Assembly: GCF_034314165.1 (NCBI RefSeq)
Contig: NZ_JAVIWK010000001.1
Span: forward strand, 434,001-498,000
Direction: 5' to 3'
DNA length: 64,000 bases
Source of the DNA: Pseudomonas sp. Bout1
Lineage (GTDB): Bacteria > Pseudomonadota > Gammaproteobacteria > Pseudomonadales > Pseudomonadaceae
In this document: positions 1 through 9,038 of the stretch, one piece after another
How the letters are laid out: each line of letters opens with the position of its first letter
How positions within the stretch are numbered: position 1 is the first letter of the stretch
Notes under the pieces: generated by a model
Told to the model about the DNA's origin: nothing
Seen by the model: only the letters and a program-made list of their open reading frames with translations
The model's database searches: none
Made by a program: the position numbers and the translations under genes

Positions 1-914
1 ATCACCGGCAGCGGTTCGCCATCGGCGGTCTTGAATTCTTCGAGGAACACGCACTGCGCGCCGTTGCTCTCAACCAGCAGGCCCTTGGCCTTGAGGTCGT
101 TGACCACATTGATCAGGTCGTCGTTGTAGGCGCTTTCGCCCATCACGTCGGCCATGGTCAATTTGACGTTGAGCAGCTCGTAGATTTCCTGGCAGTGAGA
201 CAAGGAGATCTCGCGGAAGCGGCTCCACAGCTCCAGGCATTCGGCATCGCCGGCTTGCAGCTTGACCACCAGGCCACGGGCGCGGTCGGCGAATTCTTCG
301 GATTCGTCGAAACGCTTCTTGGCGGCGCGGTAGAAGTTCTCCAGGTCCGACAGCTCGTTGCTGGTGATCGGGTTTTCCTGCAGATAGGCCATCAACATGC
401 CGAACTGGGTACCCCAGTCGCCCACGTGGTTCTGGCGGATCACCTCGTCGCCGAGGAACTCCAGGACCCGCGCCACGCCGTCACCGATGATGGTGGAGCG
501 CAGGTGGCCCACGTGCATTTCCTTGGCCAGGTTCGGTGCCGACAGGTCGATGGCCACGCGTTGGGCCGGGCCAGCCTTGCGCACGCCGATTTTGGCGTCG
601 GCCAGGGCGGCGTCCAGGCGAGACGCCAGGGCCTGGGTATTCTGGAAAAAGTTGATAAAGCCCGGGCCGGCGATTTCAGCCTTGGTGACCTGCGGGTCGG
701 CCGGCAATGCGGCGATGATTTTTTCTGCCAGGTCGCGCGGCTTCAGGCCGGCAGGCTTGGCCAGCATCATCGCAATGTTGCTGGCGAAGTCACCGTGGGT
801 CTTGTCGCGGGTATTTTCCACCTGGATCGCCGGCGTCAGGCCTTCAGGCAACACACCTTCGTTGACGAGTTGGGTGATGGCTTGTTGGATCAGCTGGCGA
901 ATGGTGTCTTTCAT
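1..914 (-). CDS. argS: Arginyl-tRNA synthetase, N-terminal part (cut by window edge)
   Basis: Charges tRNA-Arg with arginine in the cytoplasm. The reading frame starts at ATG 914-912 and runs off the left edge with 304 codons visible and no stop. The N-terminal additional domain characteristic of ArgRS occupies roughly the first 100 residues, followed by the class I catalytic core with the HIGH-type signature HVGHLRS (preceded by APNLAKEM) that binds ATP. The KMSKS loop and anticodon-binding domain lie outside the window. The next gene, priA, is also on the minus strand; the gap between them holds a REP palindrome pair, so they are probably separate transcripts. Identity is clear; only completeness is unknown. 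Confidence 0.95.
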   Translation of the reverse strand, partial: MKDTIRQLIQQAITQLVNEGVLPEGLTPAIQVENTRDKTHGDFASNIAMMLAKPAGLKPRDLAEKIIAALPADPQVTKAEIAGPGFINFFQNTQALASRLDAALADAKIGVRKAGPAQRVAIDLSAPNLAKEMHVGHLRSTIIGDGVARVLEFLGDEVIRQNHVGDWGTQFGMLMAYLQENPITSNELSDLENFYRAAKKRFDESEEFADRARGLVVKLQAGDAECLELWSRFREISLSHCQEIYELLNVKLTMADVMGESAYNDDLINVVNDLKAKGLLVESNGAQCVFLEEFKTADGEPLPV

Positions 915-1030
915 CGTGTTCTCTTTCGACCGCAAGCGGTGGCGCGCGATGCGCAGGTGGAAAAACTGGGCATTATCCGTGGCGAGGGCGGGCTTGCCAA
1001 CCTTCGCTGGACCTTGACGGACGATTAACC

Positions 1031-1145
1031 TGTGGTGAGGGAGCTTGCTGTGGCGAGGGAGCTTGCTCCCGCTGGAGTGCGTAGCGCTCCCGGCTTTTTT
1101 GGGGCTTCTACGCAGCCCAGCGGGAGCAAGCTCCCTCGCCACAGG
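1031..1145. repeat. REP/REPIN palindrome between argS and priA
   Basis: Two inverted REP units share the core GGGAGCTTGCTCCC-type palindrome: GTGGCGAGGGAGCTTGCTCC at about 1050 and its reverse complement ending at 1144. A partial extra REP copy starts at 1031. This is the short repetitive family common between genes of the P. fluorescens group. A near-identical pair occurs at 40468-40597 inside the polyene operon. Confidence 0.85.
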
Positions 1146-1148
1146 GGT

Positions 1149-3368
1149 CTAGTACAAATCTACCGGGTCTACGTCCAACGACCATCTCACTTGGCGACCG
1201 CTGGGCATTTGCTCCAGGGCAAGTAACCAGCTGCTTAATAAACGATGCAGCGGGGCACGCGCGATGGCTTGCAAGAGTAGCTGGGCGCGGTAACGACCGG
1301 CGCGGCGCTCCATGGGCGCGGGCACCGGGCCGAGCAATTCGATGCCGGTCAGACCCAGCTCACCCAGCAAACGTTCAGCCGCGCTGCACGCTTCATCCAG
1401 GAAACCTTCGGCCTGCCCCGGCTTGTGCGCCTCGGCCCGCAGCAGCGCCAGATGCGCAAACGGCGGCAAGCCGGCGGAGCGGCGTTCGCTCAAGGCTTGT
1501 TCAGCGAAGGCAAAGTAGCCTTGTTCTGTCAGTTGAATCAGCAGCGGGTGGTCGGCCAGGTGCGTCTGGATGATCACCTTGCCTGGCTCTTCAGCCCGCC
1601 CGGCACGGCCTGCGACCTGCACGATAAGCTGGGCCATGCGCTCGCTGGCGCGAAAATCCCCGGAAAACAGCCCGCCGTCGGCATCCAGGATCGACACCAG
1701 GGTCACCCGTGGGAAGTGATGCCCTTTGGCAAGCATCTGCGTGCCCACCAGAATGCACGGCTGGCCCTTCTGAATGGTGGCGAACAGCTGATTCATCGCG
1801 TCCTTGCGCGAGGTGCTGTCACGGTCGACCCGCAGCACCGGGTAGTCCGGGAACAAAATCCCCAGCCGTTCCTCGGCGCGTTCGGTGCCTGCGCCAACCG
1901 GGCGCAAATCGACTTTGCCGCACTGCGGGCAGTGACGCGGTACGCGTTCCACGTGGCCGCAGTGATGGCAGCGCAGTTCGCCGGAGCGCTGGTGCACGGT
2001 CATTCGCGCATCGCAGCGCTTGCACTCGGACATCCAGCCGCAGTCATGGCACAGCAGCGTCGGCGCAAACCCTCGGCGGTTGAGGAATACCAGCACTTGC
2101 TGGCCCGCCGCGAGGGTTTGCCCGATGGCTTGCTGCATCGGCCCGGAAATGCCGCTGTCCAGTGGGCGACTTTTCACATCCAGGCGCAGGAAACGTGGCT
2201 GCTTGGCGCCGCCGGCACGCTCGTTGAGGCGCAGCAGGCCGTAGCGCCCGGTGTAGGCATTGTGCAGGCTTTCCAGGGACGGCGTGGCCGAACCCAGCAC
2301 GATCGGGATGTTTTCCTGGCGGGCGCGCACCAGCGCCAGGTCGCGGGCGTGGTAGCGCAGGCCTTCCTGCTGTTTATAGGAGCCGTCGTGTTCTTCGTCG
2401 ATGATGATCAGCCCGGGATTTTTCATCGGGGTGAACAGCGCCGAACGGGTACCAATAATAATGTCGGCCTCACCGTCCCGGGCGGCGAGCCAGGATTCCA
2501 GGCGCTCGCGGTCGTTGACCGCCGAGTGCACGAGGGCGATGCGTGCATTGAAGCGCTGTTCGAAACGCGCCAGGGTTTGCGGGCCGAGGTTGATCTCGGG
2601 GATCAGCACCAGCGCCTGTTTACCGGCCTGGAGGGTTTCGCGGATCAGTTGCAAATAGACTTCGGTCTTGCCGCTGCCCGTGACGCCGGCCAGCAAAAAC
2701 GCATGGAAACTGTCGAAACCGGTGCGAATCGCCTCGTAGGCAGCGCGTTGTTCCGGGTTGAGCGGCAGCTCTGGCTGGGCCAGCCAGTGTTCGTGGCGCT
2801 CGCCGGGGGCGTGCTTGCGAATCTCTACCTGCACCAAGCCCTTGGCCAGCAGCAAATCCAGGCTGTCCTTGCTCAACATCAGCTTGCTTAATAGCTGATG
2901 GGCGACGCCATGGGGATGCTGGGCCAGCGTCGCCAGGGCTTCACGCTGGCGTGGGGCGCGGGCGATGCGTGGGTCGTCCATGCGCGCCCCCGGCACCATC
3001 GACCAGAAACGCTCCTGGCGCGCCTCGGCCAGTTCGCCCTGGCGCAACAGCACCGGCAGCGCCCAGCTCAAGGTGTCGCCGAGGCTGTGCTGGTAGTACT
3101 GCGAAGTCCACAGGCACAGCTTGAACAGCGCGGGGGGTAATGGCGGCGTGCTGTCGAGGATCGCCACCGCGGGCTTGAGTTTCTCGGCGGGCACTTCGCT
3201 GTGATCGGCGACTTCCACCAGAATGCCGATCATCTCCCGCCGGCCAAACGGCACCCGCACGCGCATGCCGGGCTGCAACTGCGACCGCAATACGCCGGCA
3301 GGTGCCCGATAATCGAACAGGCGGCGCAGGGGCGAGGGCAGGGCGAGGCGCAAAATGGCGTCGGGCAC
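1149..3368 (-). CDS. priA: Primosomal replication restart helicase PriA (N')
   Basis: Superfamily 2 3'-5' DNA helicase that reloads the replisome at stalled forks. The 739-residue product has the N-terminal 3'-DNA-binding region, a Walker A motif GVTGSGKT near residue 230, the Walker B DEEH box (IIIDEEHDGSYKQQ), and eight cysteines of the two zinc-binding sites in the segment starting CHDCGWMSECKRC and ending CPQCG. Helicase motifs V and VI (GTQMLAKGHHFP and QVAGRAGR) follow. Length equals that usual in Pseudomonas. It is transcribed away from rpmE; the divergent gap carries a REPIN. Nothing is unusual in the sequence. Confidence 0.97.
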   Translation of the reverse strand: MPDAILRLALPSPLRRLFDYRAPAGVLRSQLQPGMRVRVPFGRREMIGILVEVADHSEVPAEKLKPAVAILDSTPPLPPALFKLCLWTSQYYQHSLGDTLSWALPVLLRQGELAEARQERFWSMVPGARMDDPRIARAPRQREALATLAQHPHGVAHQLLSKLMLSKDSLDLLLAKGLVQVEIRKHAPGERHEHWLAQPELPLNPEQRAAYEAIRTGFDSFHAFLLAGVTGSGKTEVYLQLIRETLQAGKQALVLIPEINLGPQTLARFEQRFNARIALVHSAVNDRERLESWLAARDGEADIIIGTRSALFTPMKNPGLIIIDEEHDGSYKQQEGLRYHARDLALVRARQENIPIVLGSATPSLESLHNAYTGRYGLLRLNERAGGAKQPRFLRLDVKSRPLDSGISGPMQQAIGQTLAAGQQVLVFLNRRGFAPTLLCHDCGWMSECKRCDARMTVHQRSGELRCHHCGHVERVPRHCPQCGKVDLRPVGAGTERAEERLGILFPDYPVLRVDRDSTSRKDAMNQLFATIQKGQPCILVGTQMLAKGHHFPRVTLVSILDADGGLFSGDFRASERMAQLIVQVAGRAGRAEEPGKVIIQTHLADHPLLIQLTEQGYFAFAEQALSERRSAGLPPFAHLALLRAEAHKPGQAEGFLDEACSAAERLLGELGLTGIELLGPVPAPMERRAGRYRAQLLLQAIARAPLHRLLSSWLLALEQMPSGRQVRWSLDVDPVDLY

Positions 3369-3429
3369 GCGGGGGTTCTCATATGGCGGGCGGTGAAGAA
3401 GGGCGCGAGCCTAGCAGACCAGCGGTGGA

Positions 3430-3515
3430 TGTGGGAGCCGGGCTTGCCGCGATAGTCGATACGGGGCGCCTGAGAGACCGCAGCGCCTGCATCGCGGGCA
3501 AGCCCGGCTCCCACA
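3430..3515. repeat. REPIN in the priA-rpmE gap
   Basis: Inverted pair built on TGTGGGAGCCGGGCTTGCC on one side and GGCAAGCCCGGCTCCCACA on the other, with about 45 bases between. It sits between the divergent priA and rpmE genes, upstream of the rpmE promoter. Confidence 0.85.
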
Positions 3516-3564
3516 GGGCCTTGTGTATGCCGAGCTTTTCTGATGAAAGGGGGCGTAGTGCTTC

Positions 3565-3592
3565 TTGCGCGTTTAAAAAGGTCTGGTAGAAT
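3565..3592 (+). promoter_or_regulatory. Predicted sigma-70 promoter of rpmE
   Basis: TTGCGC at 3565-3570, 16-base spacer, and an extended -10 (TGG then TAGAAT at 3587-3592). It would start transcription near 3599, about 64 bases before the rpmE start codon. Inferred from consensus match and spacing. Confidence 0.6.
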
Positions 3593-3598
3593 CCGCGG

Positions 3599-3662
3599 CC
3601 TAATTACGTGCGGTATTCAACAATAGTGTTGATTGGCGGCACGCTAGCCTGAGGAATACACC
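3599..3662 (+). promoter_or_regulatory. rpmE 5' leader with stem-loop, possible L31 autoregulatory element
   Basis: Between the predicted start site and the rpmE ATG, CGTGC (about 3607) pairs with GCACG (about 3639), and an inner CAACA/TGTTG helix closes a three-base loop. Autogenous control of rpmE through its 5' leader is known in gammaproteobacteria. The assignment here rests on position and hairpin only, not on a covariance match. Confidence 0.4.
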
Positions 3663-3905
3663 ATGAAAGCCGATATCCATCCAAACTATGTTGCCATCGA
3701 CGTTACCTGCAGCTGCGGTAACAAGTTCGAAACCCGTTCGACTTTCGGCAAAGCTCTGCCAATCGACGTGTGCAACGAGTGCCACCCGTTCTACACCGGT
3801 AAGCAGAAGACTCTGGATATTGGCGGCCGTGTTGATCGCTTCAAGACCCGTTTCGGTGCTTTCGGCGCAGCTAAAACTGCTGCTCCAGCTCCAGAAGCTG
3901 AGTAA
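3663..3905 (+). CDS. rpmE: 50S ribosomal protein L31 (zinc-binding type)
   Basis: Small protein of the large ribosomal subunit at the inter-subunit bridge. The 80-residue product carries the four-cysteine zinc ribbon of the C+ form: CSC at residues 16-18 and CNEC at 37-40. The typical core [13 protein letters not shown] and [14 protein letters not shown] is intact, with an Ala/Pro-rich tail. A GAGGAAT ribosome-binding site lies about 8 bases before ATG 3663. It is a single-gene transcript with its own promoter and terminator, although that terminator lies inside the start of the next reading frame. Confidence 0.97.
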   Translation: MKADIHPNYVAIDVTCSCGNKFETRSTFGKALPIDVCNECHPFYTGKQKTLDIGGRVDRFKTRFGAFGAAKTAAPAPEAE

Positions 3906-3915
3906 GGCGATCGGC

Positions 3916-4734
3916 TTGAAAAGCCAGTTTGGCTTTTCTGTGTTGATAAAAAAGGCGCCCCTTGCGGGCGCCTTTTTTGTGTCTGCGATTTGGCTGGCGC
4001 CCGCCCAGGCGCAGGTGTTCTGCCCTGCGCCATCGTCCGTGGTCACCTTCGACGTGCAGCGGGTGGTGGACGGCGACACCGTGCGCCTCAAGGACGGCCG
4101 TAGCGTGCGTATGATCGGCATCAATGCCCCGGAAACCGGCAAGAAGGGACGCTCTGACGAGCCCTTCGCCGTGGCCGCTCGCGAGCGCTTGAAACGCCTG
4201 GTGGATGCGAGCAACGGGCGAGTCGGCGTGGTGCCCGGCCGGGAGGGCAAGGACCGTTACGGGCGCACCCTGGCCCACCTCTACGGTGCCAACGGGGCGA
4301 ATCTGGAGGCGCAGTTGCTCGCCGAAGGCCTCGGCTTCCAAGTGGCGGTCGCGCCGAACGTGGAGCTGGTCGCCTGCCAGCAGGCCGCCGAACGCAGCGC
4401 CCGCCTTGCCCGGTTAGGGGTGTGGCGCCAGTCGCCGGTGATAGATGCAGCGAAGGTCCGGCGCTCGGGTTTTGCGGTGGTCAGCGGCCAGGTGAGCAAA
4501 GTCGAGCGCAATCGCGGCGGAGTCTGGATTGAGCTGCAGGGCTCACTGGTATTACGCATTGCGCCCAATCTGGCGGGCCGATTCGACAGTGCATTGCTGA
4601 AGGGTTTGCAGGGCCAGTCCATCGAGGCCCGCGGCTGGGTGCTGGACCGCGCCCGACGCGAGGGCCTGAAAAAGGGCCAGGCGCGCTGGCTACTGCCATT
4701 GACTGATCCCGGTATGTTTCAGCAAGCACCCTAA
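3916..4734 (+). CDS. Secreted thermonuclease (SNase-like) family protein
   Basis: Probable exported Ca2+-dependent nuclease of the staphylococcal nuclease fold. After a hydrophobic signal peptide ending LAPAQA, the SNase core shows VVDGDTVRL (metal-binding Asp), RMIGINAPE (catalytic Arg and Glu region) and DRYGRTLAHLY (second catalytic Arg). A C-terminal region of about 100 residues has no clear assignment. No ATG fits: I chose TTG 3916, 8 bases after AAGG, giving 272 residues starting MKSQFGFSVLIKK. GTG 3940 and TTG 3943 are alternatives and would still leave a signal peptide. The rpmE terminator hairpin overlaps the coding sequence for the signal peptide, so expression probably depends on read-through from rpmE. 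Confidence 0.85.
   Translation: MKSQFGFSVLIKKAPLAGAFFVSAIWLAPAQAQVFCPAPSSVVTFDVQRVVDGDTVRLKDGRSVRMIGINAPETGKKGRSDEPFAVAARERLKRLVDASNGRVGVVPGREGKDRYGRTLAHLYGANGANLEAQLLAEGLGFQVAVAPNVELVACQQAAERSARLARLGVWRQSPVIDAAKVRRSGFAVVSGQVSKVERNRGGVWIELQGSLVLRIAPNLAGRFDSALLKGLQGQSIEARGWVLDRARREGLKKGQARWLLPLTDPGMFQQAP
3948..3979 (+). terminator. Rho-independent terminator of rpmE, inside the nuclease signal-peptide coding region
   Basis: AAAGGCGCCC, a five-base loop CTTGC, then GGGCGCCTTTTTT. This is a canonical stem with a T run. The positions are also translated as the n-region and start of the signal peptide of the downstream nuclease. Confidence 0.85.
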
Positions 4735-4916
4735 GAAAAAAATTGTAGACATTTTTTCGTATGATTGTGAACAGTTGAGCCCTTGTATCCCGTGGCTCTT
4801 GGCCAAAAGTCGTAGGGCAGGGCCCTTGACACCTGTGACTGCCCAGTCTTGTGGGGACTTTGCGACACGCGTATCCTCGGCGGTCCGTCGACCAACAGTA
4901 AAAGCGGAATGCCGAT

Positions 4917-6185
4917 ATGTCTGATTTGAAAACTGCCGCTCTCGAATATCATGCCCATCCTCGTCCAGGAAAGCTGAGTGTAGAGCTCACCAAAGCCACT
5001 GCCACCGCCCGCGACCTGTCGCTGGCCTACAGCCCTGGCGTTGCCGAGCCCGTACGTGAAATCGCCCGCGACCCTGAACTGGCTTACAAGTACACCGGTA
5101 AAGGCAACCTGGTTGCAGTGATCTCTGATGGCACCGCGATCCTCGGCCTGGGTAACCTTGGCCCATTGGCTTCCAAGCCAGTCATGGAAGGTAAGGGCGT
5201 GCTGTTCAAGCGCTTCGCCGGCATTGACGTATTCGACATCGAAGTCGATTCCGAAAGCCCACAGGCTTTCATCGACACCGTAAAGCGCATCTCCATCACC
5301 TTCGGTGGTATCAACCTGGAAGACATCAAGGCACCTGAGTGCTTCGAGATCGAAAAGGCCCTGATCGAGCAGTGCGACATCCCGGTATTCCACGATGACC
5401 AGCACGGCACCGCGATCGTTACCGCGGCCGGCATGATCAACGCTCTGGAAATCGCTGGCAAAACCCTCGGCGAAGCCAAGATCGTTTGCCTGGGCGCCGG
5501 CGCTGCAGCCATCTCCTGCATGAAGTTGCTGGTGAGCATGGGCGCCAAGCTGGAAAACATTTACATGGTCGACAGCAAGGGCGTTGTGCAGTCCGAGCGT
5601 ACCGACCTGAACCAGTACAAGGCGATGTTCGCGCATCCGTCCTCCAAACGTACCCTGGCTGACGCCCTTGACGGTGCAGACGTGTTCGTTGGCCTGTCCG
5701 GCCCGAACCTGTTGAGCGCCGAAGGCCTCAAGTCCATGGCGGCCAACCCGATCGTGTTCGCGTGCTCCAACCCGGACCCGGAGATCTCCCCGGAACTGGC
5801 CCACGCCACCCGTGACGACGTGATCATGGCCACCGGCCGTTCGGACTACCCGAACCAGGTCAACAACGTGCTGGGCTTCCCGTTCATCTTCCGTGGTGCC
5901 CTGGACGTTCGCGCCAAGCGCATCAACGAAGAGATGAAAGTAGCGGCCGCCAACGCCCTGCGTGAACTGGCCAAGCTGCCGGTGCCTCAGGATGTATGCG
6001 ACGCCTACGGTGGCGCCAAACTGGAATTCGGTCGTGAGTACATCATTCCCAAGCCAATGGACAAGCGCCTGATCACCCTGATCTCCGATGCCGTGGCTAA
6101 AGCTGCGATCGAGACCGGTGTGGCCACCCTGCCGTATCCGAAGAACTACCCGCTGAAAAGCGTGGATGATGTGTTCAACGGCTAA
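4917..6185 (+). CDS. maeB: Malic enzyme, NAD(P)-dependent, short form
   Basis: Oxidatively decarboxylates malate to pyruvate, linking the TCA cycle to pyruvate and NAD(P)H supply. The 422-residue product covers the malic N-terminal domain (SPGVAEPVREI, then HDDQHGTAIV around residue 160) and the NAD-binding domain with CLGAGAAAISC. It ends after about 420 residues, so it lacks the C-terminal phosphotransacetylase-like domain of the 750-residue enterobacterial MaeB; the short form is what I expect in pseudomonads. The start ATG 4917 follows GCGGAATG spacing. It is a single gene bounded by its own terminator. Cofactor preference (NAD or NADP) cannot be read from sequence with confidence. Confidence 0.9.
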   Translation: MSDLKTAALEYHAHPRPGKLSVELTKATATARDLSLAYSPGVAEPVREIARDPELAYKYTGKGNLVAVISDGTAILGLGNLGPLASKPVMEGKGVLFKRFAGIDVFDIEVDSESPQAFIDTVKRISITFGGINLEDIKAPECFEIEKALIEQCDIPVFHDDQHGTAIVTAAGMINALEIAGKTLGEAKIVCLGAGAAAISCMKLLVSMGAKLENIYMVDSKGVVQSERTDLNQYKAMFAHPSSKRTLADALDGADVFVGLSGPNLLSAEGLKSMAANPIVFACSNPDPEISPELAHATRDDVIMATGRSDYPNQVNNVLGFPFIFRGALDVRAKRINEEMKVAAANALRELAKLPVPQDVCDAYGGAKLEFGREYIIPKPMDKRLITLISDAVAKAAIETGVATLPYPKNYPLKSVDDVFNG

Positions 6186-6204
6186 TCCGTTGTAGCGCAC
6201 CAAC

Positions 6205-6239
6205 AAAAAGCCCCGGCTCTTGCGAGTCGGGGCTTTTTG
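6205..6239 (+). terminator. Rho-independent terminator after malic enzyme gene
   Basis: AAAAAGCCCCGGCT, loop CTTGCG, AGTCGGGGCTTTTT: a long GC-rich stem with flanking A and T runs, so it may work in both directions. Confidence 0.9.
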
Positions 6240-6278
6240 TTACCTGTTGATCAGTTCAAGGCTTGCGACGATCCAAAT

Positions 6279-6350
6279 GTGGGGGCCGGGCTTGCTGTGG
6301 TGAACCCGACGGGGGACAAGCCCCCTCACCACAGCAAGCCCGCTCCCACA
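6279..6350. repeat. REPIN between malic enzyme and ponA
   Basis: TGTGGGGGCCGGGCTTGCTG faces CAGCAAGCCCGCTCCCACA in inverted orientation with a short GACGGGGGACAAGCCCCC-type centre. It lies just downstream of the convergent ponA stop. Confidence 0.85.
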
Positions 6351-6361
6351 GGGGATTTGCG

Positions 6362-8821
6362 TTAGAACAAGTCGATCGGCGCCGCTTCATCCGCCGGCAG
6401 CGGGCTGCCCGGTGCAACGCCATTGCCCAACTCATTGACCGATGGCGGCGTGTCTTCGCTCTTGAACAGCTCGAAGTACGCGTTCGGCGTGCTCGGCGCT
6501 GCCGCACGCCCGCTGACCGGGTCGATCCGCAGGCTAAGAATGCCTTCCGGCTCCGGCTGGGTATGCAGCGGCATATCCTTCAACGCGGCGCCCATGTAGC
6601 TCATCCAGATCGGCAGCGCGACAGTACCGCCGAACTCCCGGCGACCGAGGCTTTCCGGTTGGTCGTAACCGGTCCATACGGTGGTCACGTAGTCGGCGTT
6701 GTAGCCCGAGAACCACGCATCCTTGGAATCGTTGGTGGTACCGGTCTTGCCGGCGATGTCGGCGCGGCCCAAGGCCAGTGCGCGACGGCCGGTGCCTTTC
6801 TTGATCACGTCTTCCAGGATGCTGTTGAGGATGTAGGTAGTACGGCCATCCACAACACGTTCGGCCACCGCGGGCGCTTGCGGTGCGGCAGGTGCGCCGG
6901 CTGCCGGAGCTTCGCCAGGTGTCGGATTGATGGTGATGCCGCCATTGCTCGGGGCTGCCTGGCCGTCAGTGGCTGCAACGCCGTTGACCACATCGCCCGG
7001 TACGCGCGGCGGGTTGGCGGTGAACAGGGTTTCGCCGTTACGGCTTTCGATCTTGTCGATCAGGTACGGCGTGATCTTGTAGCCGCCGTTGGCAAAGGTG
7101 CTCCAGCCGGTGGCGATTTCCATCGGCGTCAGCGTGGCGGTACCGAGTGCCAGGGACAGGTTCGGTGGCAGGTCCTGCTTGTTGAAGCCGAACCGGGTGA
7201 TGTAGTCGATGGTCTTGCCTACACCCATCGCTTGCAGCAGGCGGATCGACACCAGGTTACGCGACTTGTACAGCGCCTCGCGGACGCGGATCGGGCCGAG
7301 GAAGGTGTTGGTGTCGTTCTTCGGGCGCCAGACCTTGTCCAGGTACTCGTCGACAAACACGATCGGTGCGTCGTTGACCAGGCTGGCGGCGGTATAGCCG
7401 TTGTCCAGGGCAGCGCTGTAGATAAACGGCTTGAAGCTCGAACCCGGCTGGCGCTTGGCCTGGGTGGCGCGGTTGTAGTTGCTCTGTTCGAAGGCAAAAC
7501 CGCCGACCAGGGCGCGGATCGCACCGTTCTGCGGGTCCAGCGATACCAGTGCGCCCTGTGCCACCGGCACCTGGCTGAATTTCAGGCTGTCGTCTTTCTG
7601 GCGCTGCACGCGGATCAGGTCACCGACCTGCGCCACGTCCGACGGCTGCTTGGGCATCGCACCCATGCTGTTGGTGTTCAGGAAGGGGCGAGCCCATTTC
7701 ATGCTGTCCCACGACACATGCTCTTCGCCGGTGCGGGTCAGTACCTGCACCCCATCTTTCTTCACCTGGGTGACGATGGCGGGCTCAAGGCCGCTGATTG
7801 GGCGCTGCTTGCCCAACTCGACGGTCCAGGCGCTCAGGGTCTTGCCCGGCAGGCGCGATTCGGGGCCACGGTAGCCGTGGCGCTGGTCGTAGGCGACCAG
7901 GCCGTCGTGCACCGATTTGTTGGCGATATCCTGCAGGTTGCTCGGAATCGTGGTGGTCACGCGAAAGCCTTCGGTGTACGCCTCGCTGCCATAACGGCCG
8001 ACCATCTCGGCACGGGCCATTTCCGCGATGTACGGGGCATTCACTTCCGGCGTCGGCACGTGGTAGCTGGCGTTCAACGGCTCGGCCACTGCACTTTCGT
8101 ACGCGGCCTGGTCGATCTTGCCCAGCTTGTACATGCGGCCCAGGATCCAGTCGCGACGTTCTTTGCTGCGCGCCGGGTTGGCCAGCGGGTTGAAGCGCGA
8201 AGGAGCCTTGGGCAGGCCGGCAATCATCGCCATCTGCGCCAGGCTGGCGTCACGGATCGACTTGCCGTAGTAGACCTGGGACGCCGCCTCGATGCCGTAG
8301 GCACGGTTGCCGAGGTAGATCTTGTTCACGTACAGCTCGAGGATTTCGTCCTTGGTCAGCTGTCGTTCGATCTGCAACGCCAGGAGAATCTCCGTGGCCT
8401 TGCGCGAAAAACTGCGCTCGCTGGTGAGGAAGAAGTTCTTCGCCACCTGCATGGTGATGGTGCTGCCACCGGATTGAATGTGTCCGCTTTTTACCAACTG
8501 CGTGGCGGCCCGCACCAGGCTGCTGGGGTCGACGCCATAGTGATTGGCGAAATTATCGTCTTCAGCCGACAGCAGGGCGTTGATGAAATTGGGTGGAATG
8601 TCGGCGAAACGGATCGGGGTGCGGCGCATTTCGCCGAACTCCGCGATCAATTTTTCATCGCTGCTGTAGACCCGCAAAGGAATCTGCAACTGGATACTTC
8701 TCAGGGCCTCTACGGAGGGCAAACCCGGACTAAGGTAGAGATAGGCCCCGCTGAGCACGAGCATCAGCCCGCAGACGATCGCGACAATGGAGTACCCGAA
8801 AAACTTCAGCAGACGAATCAA
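6362..8821 (-). CDS. ponA: Penicillin-binding protein 1A (bifunctional glycosyltransferase/transpeptidase)
   Basis: Class A PBP that polymerises and cross-links peptidoglycan at the outer face of the inner membrane. The 819-residue product has one N-terminal membrane helix (residues about 8-28) and a GT51 domain with the catalytic EDDNFANHYGVD motif near residue 90. An OB-like insertion follows, then a transpeptidase domain with SxxK (PGSSFKP), SxN (KSRNLVS context) and KTGTT. Low-complexity Pro/Ala residues interrupt the domain around residues 640-660. It is divergent from the pilMNOQ operon, the same arrangement as in P. aeruginosa. The start ATG 8821 gives the expected short cytoplasmic tail. 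Confidence 0.96.
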   Translation of the reverse strand: MIRLLKFFGYSIVAIVCGLMLVLSGAYLYLSPGLPSVEALRSIQLQIPLRVYSSDEKLIAEFGEMRRTPIRFADIPPNFINALLSAEDDNFANHYGVDPSSLVRAATQLVKSGHIQSGGSTITMQVAKNFFLTSERSFSRKATEILLALQIERQLTKDEILELYVNKIYLGNRAYGIEAASQVYYGKSIRDASLAQMAMIAGLPKAPSRFNPLANPARSKERRDWILGRMYKLGKIDQAAYESAVAEPLNASYHVPTPEVNAPYIAEMARAEMVGRYGSEAYTEGFRVTTTIPSNLQDIANKSVHDGLVAYDQRHGYRGPESRLPGKTLSAWTVELGKQRPISGLEPAIVTQVKKDGVQVLTRTGEEHVSWDSMKWARPFLNTNSMGAMPKQPSDVAQVGDLIRVQRQKDDSLKFSQVPVAQGALVSLDPQNGAIRALVGGFAFEQSNYNRATQAKRQPGSSFKPFIYSAALDNGYTAASLVNDAPIVFVDEYLDKVWRPKNDTNTFLGPIRVREALYKSRNLVSIRLLQAMGVGKTIDYITRFGFNKQDLPPNLSLALGTATLTPMEIATGWSTFANGGYKITPYLIDKIESRNGETLFTANPPRVPGDVVNGVAATDGQAAPSNGGITINPTPGEAPAAGAPAAPQAPAVAERVVDGRTTYILNSILEDVIKKGTGRRALALGRADIAGKTGTTNDSKDAWFSGYNADYVTTVWTGYDQPESLGRREFGGTVALPIWMSYMGAALKDMPLHTQPEPEGILSLRIDPVSGRAAAPSTPNAYFELFKSEDTPPSVNELGNGVAPGSPLPADEAAPIDLF

Positions 8822-9038
8822 GGCTTTTGGATTTCCAAGGAAAAGAAAGGGTTAGGCGTCGGGGCATGCACGGCAAGCGGTGGCTCGACCCGGCCAGCAG
8901 ATAAACGCGGGAAAAAACGCTGGGCATTAAAGCATTTTTCGGCTTGGGGCGTCATTCGCGCCGCTCATACAAGCCGACCGAATGCATGAAACCTGGCAGC
9001 AATCAGTCCGTAAGACAGGGAAAGTTTTGGGGAGTTTT

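Noticed and set aside
1425..2891. Plus-strand frame opposite priA
   Set aside because: It overlaps the helicase core completely and shows no domain.
4826..4854. Sigma-70 promoter for malic enzyme (TTGACA at 4826)
   Set aside because: The -35 box is perfect, but no acceptable -10 hexamer lies 16-18 bases downstream (TTGTGG).
6263..8989. Long plus-strand frame opposite ponA
   Set aside because: It is antisense to all PBP1A motifs and has low-complexity His/Arg/Ala composition typical of shadow frames.
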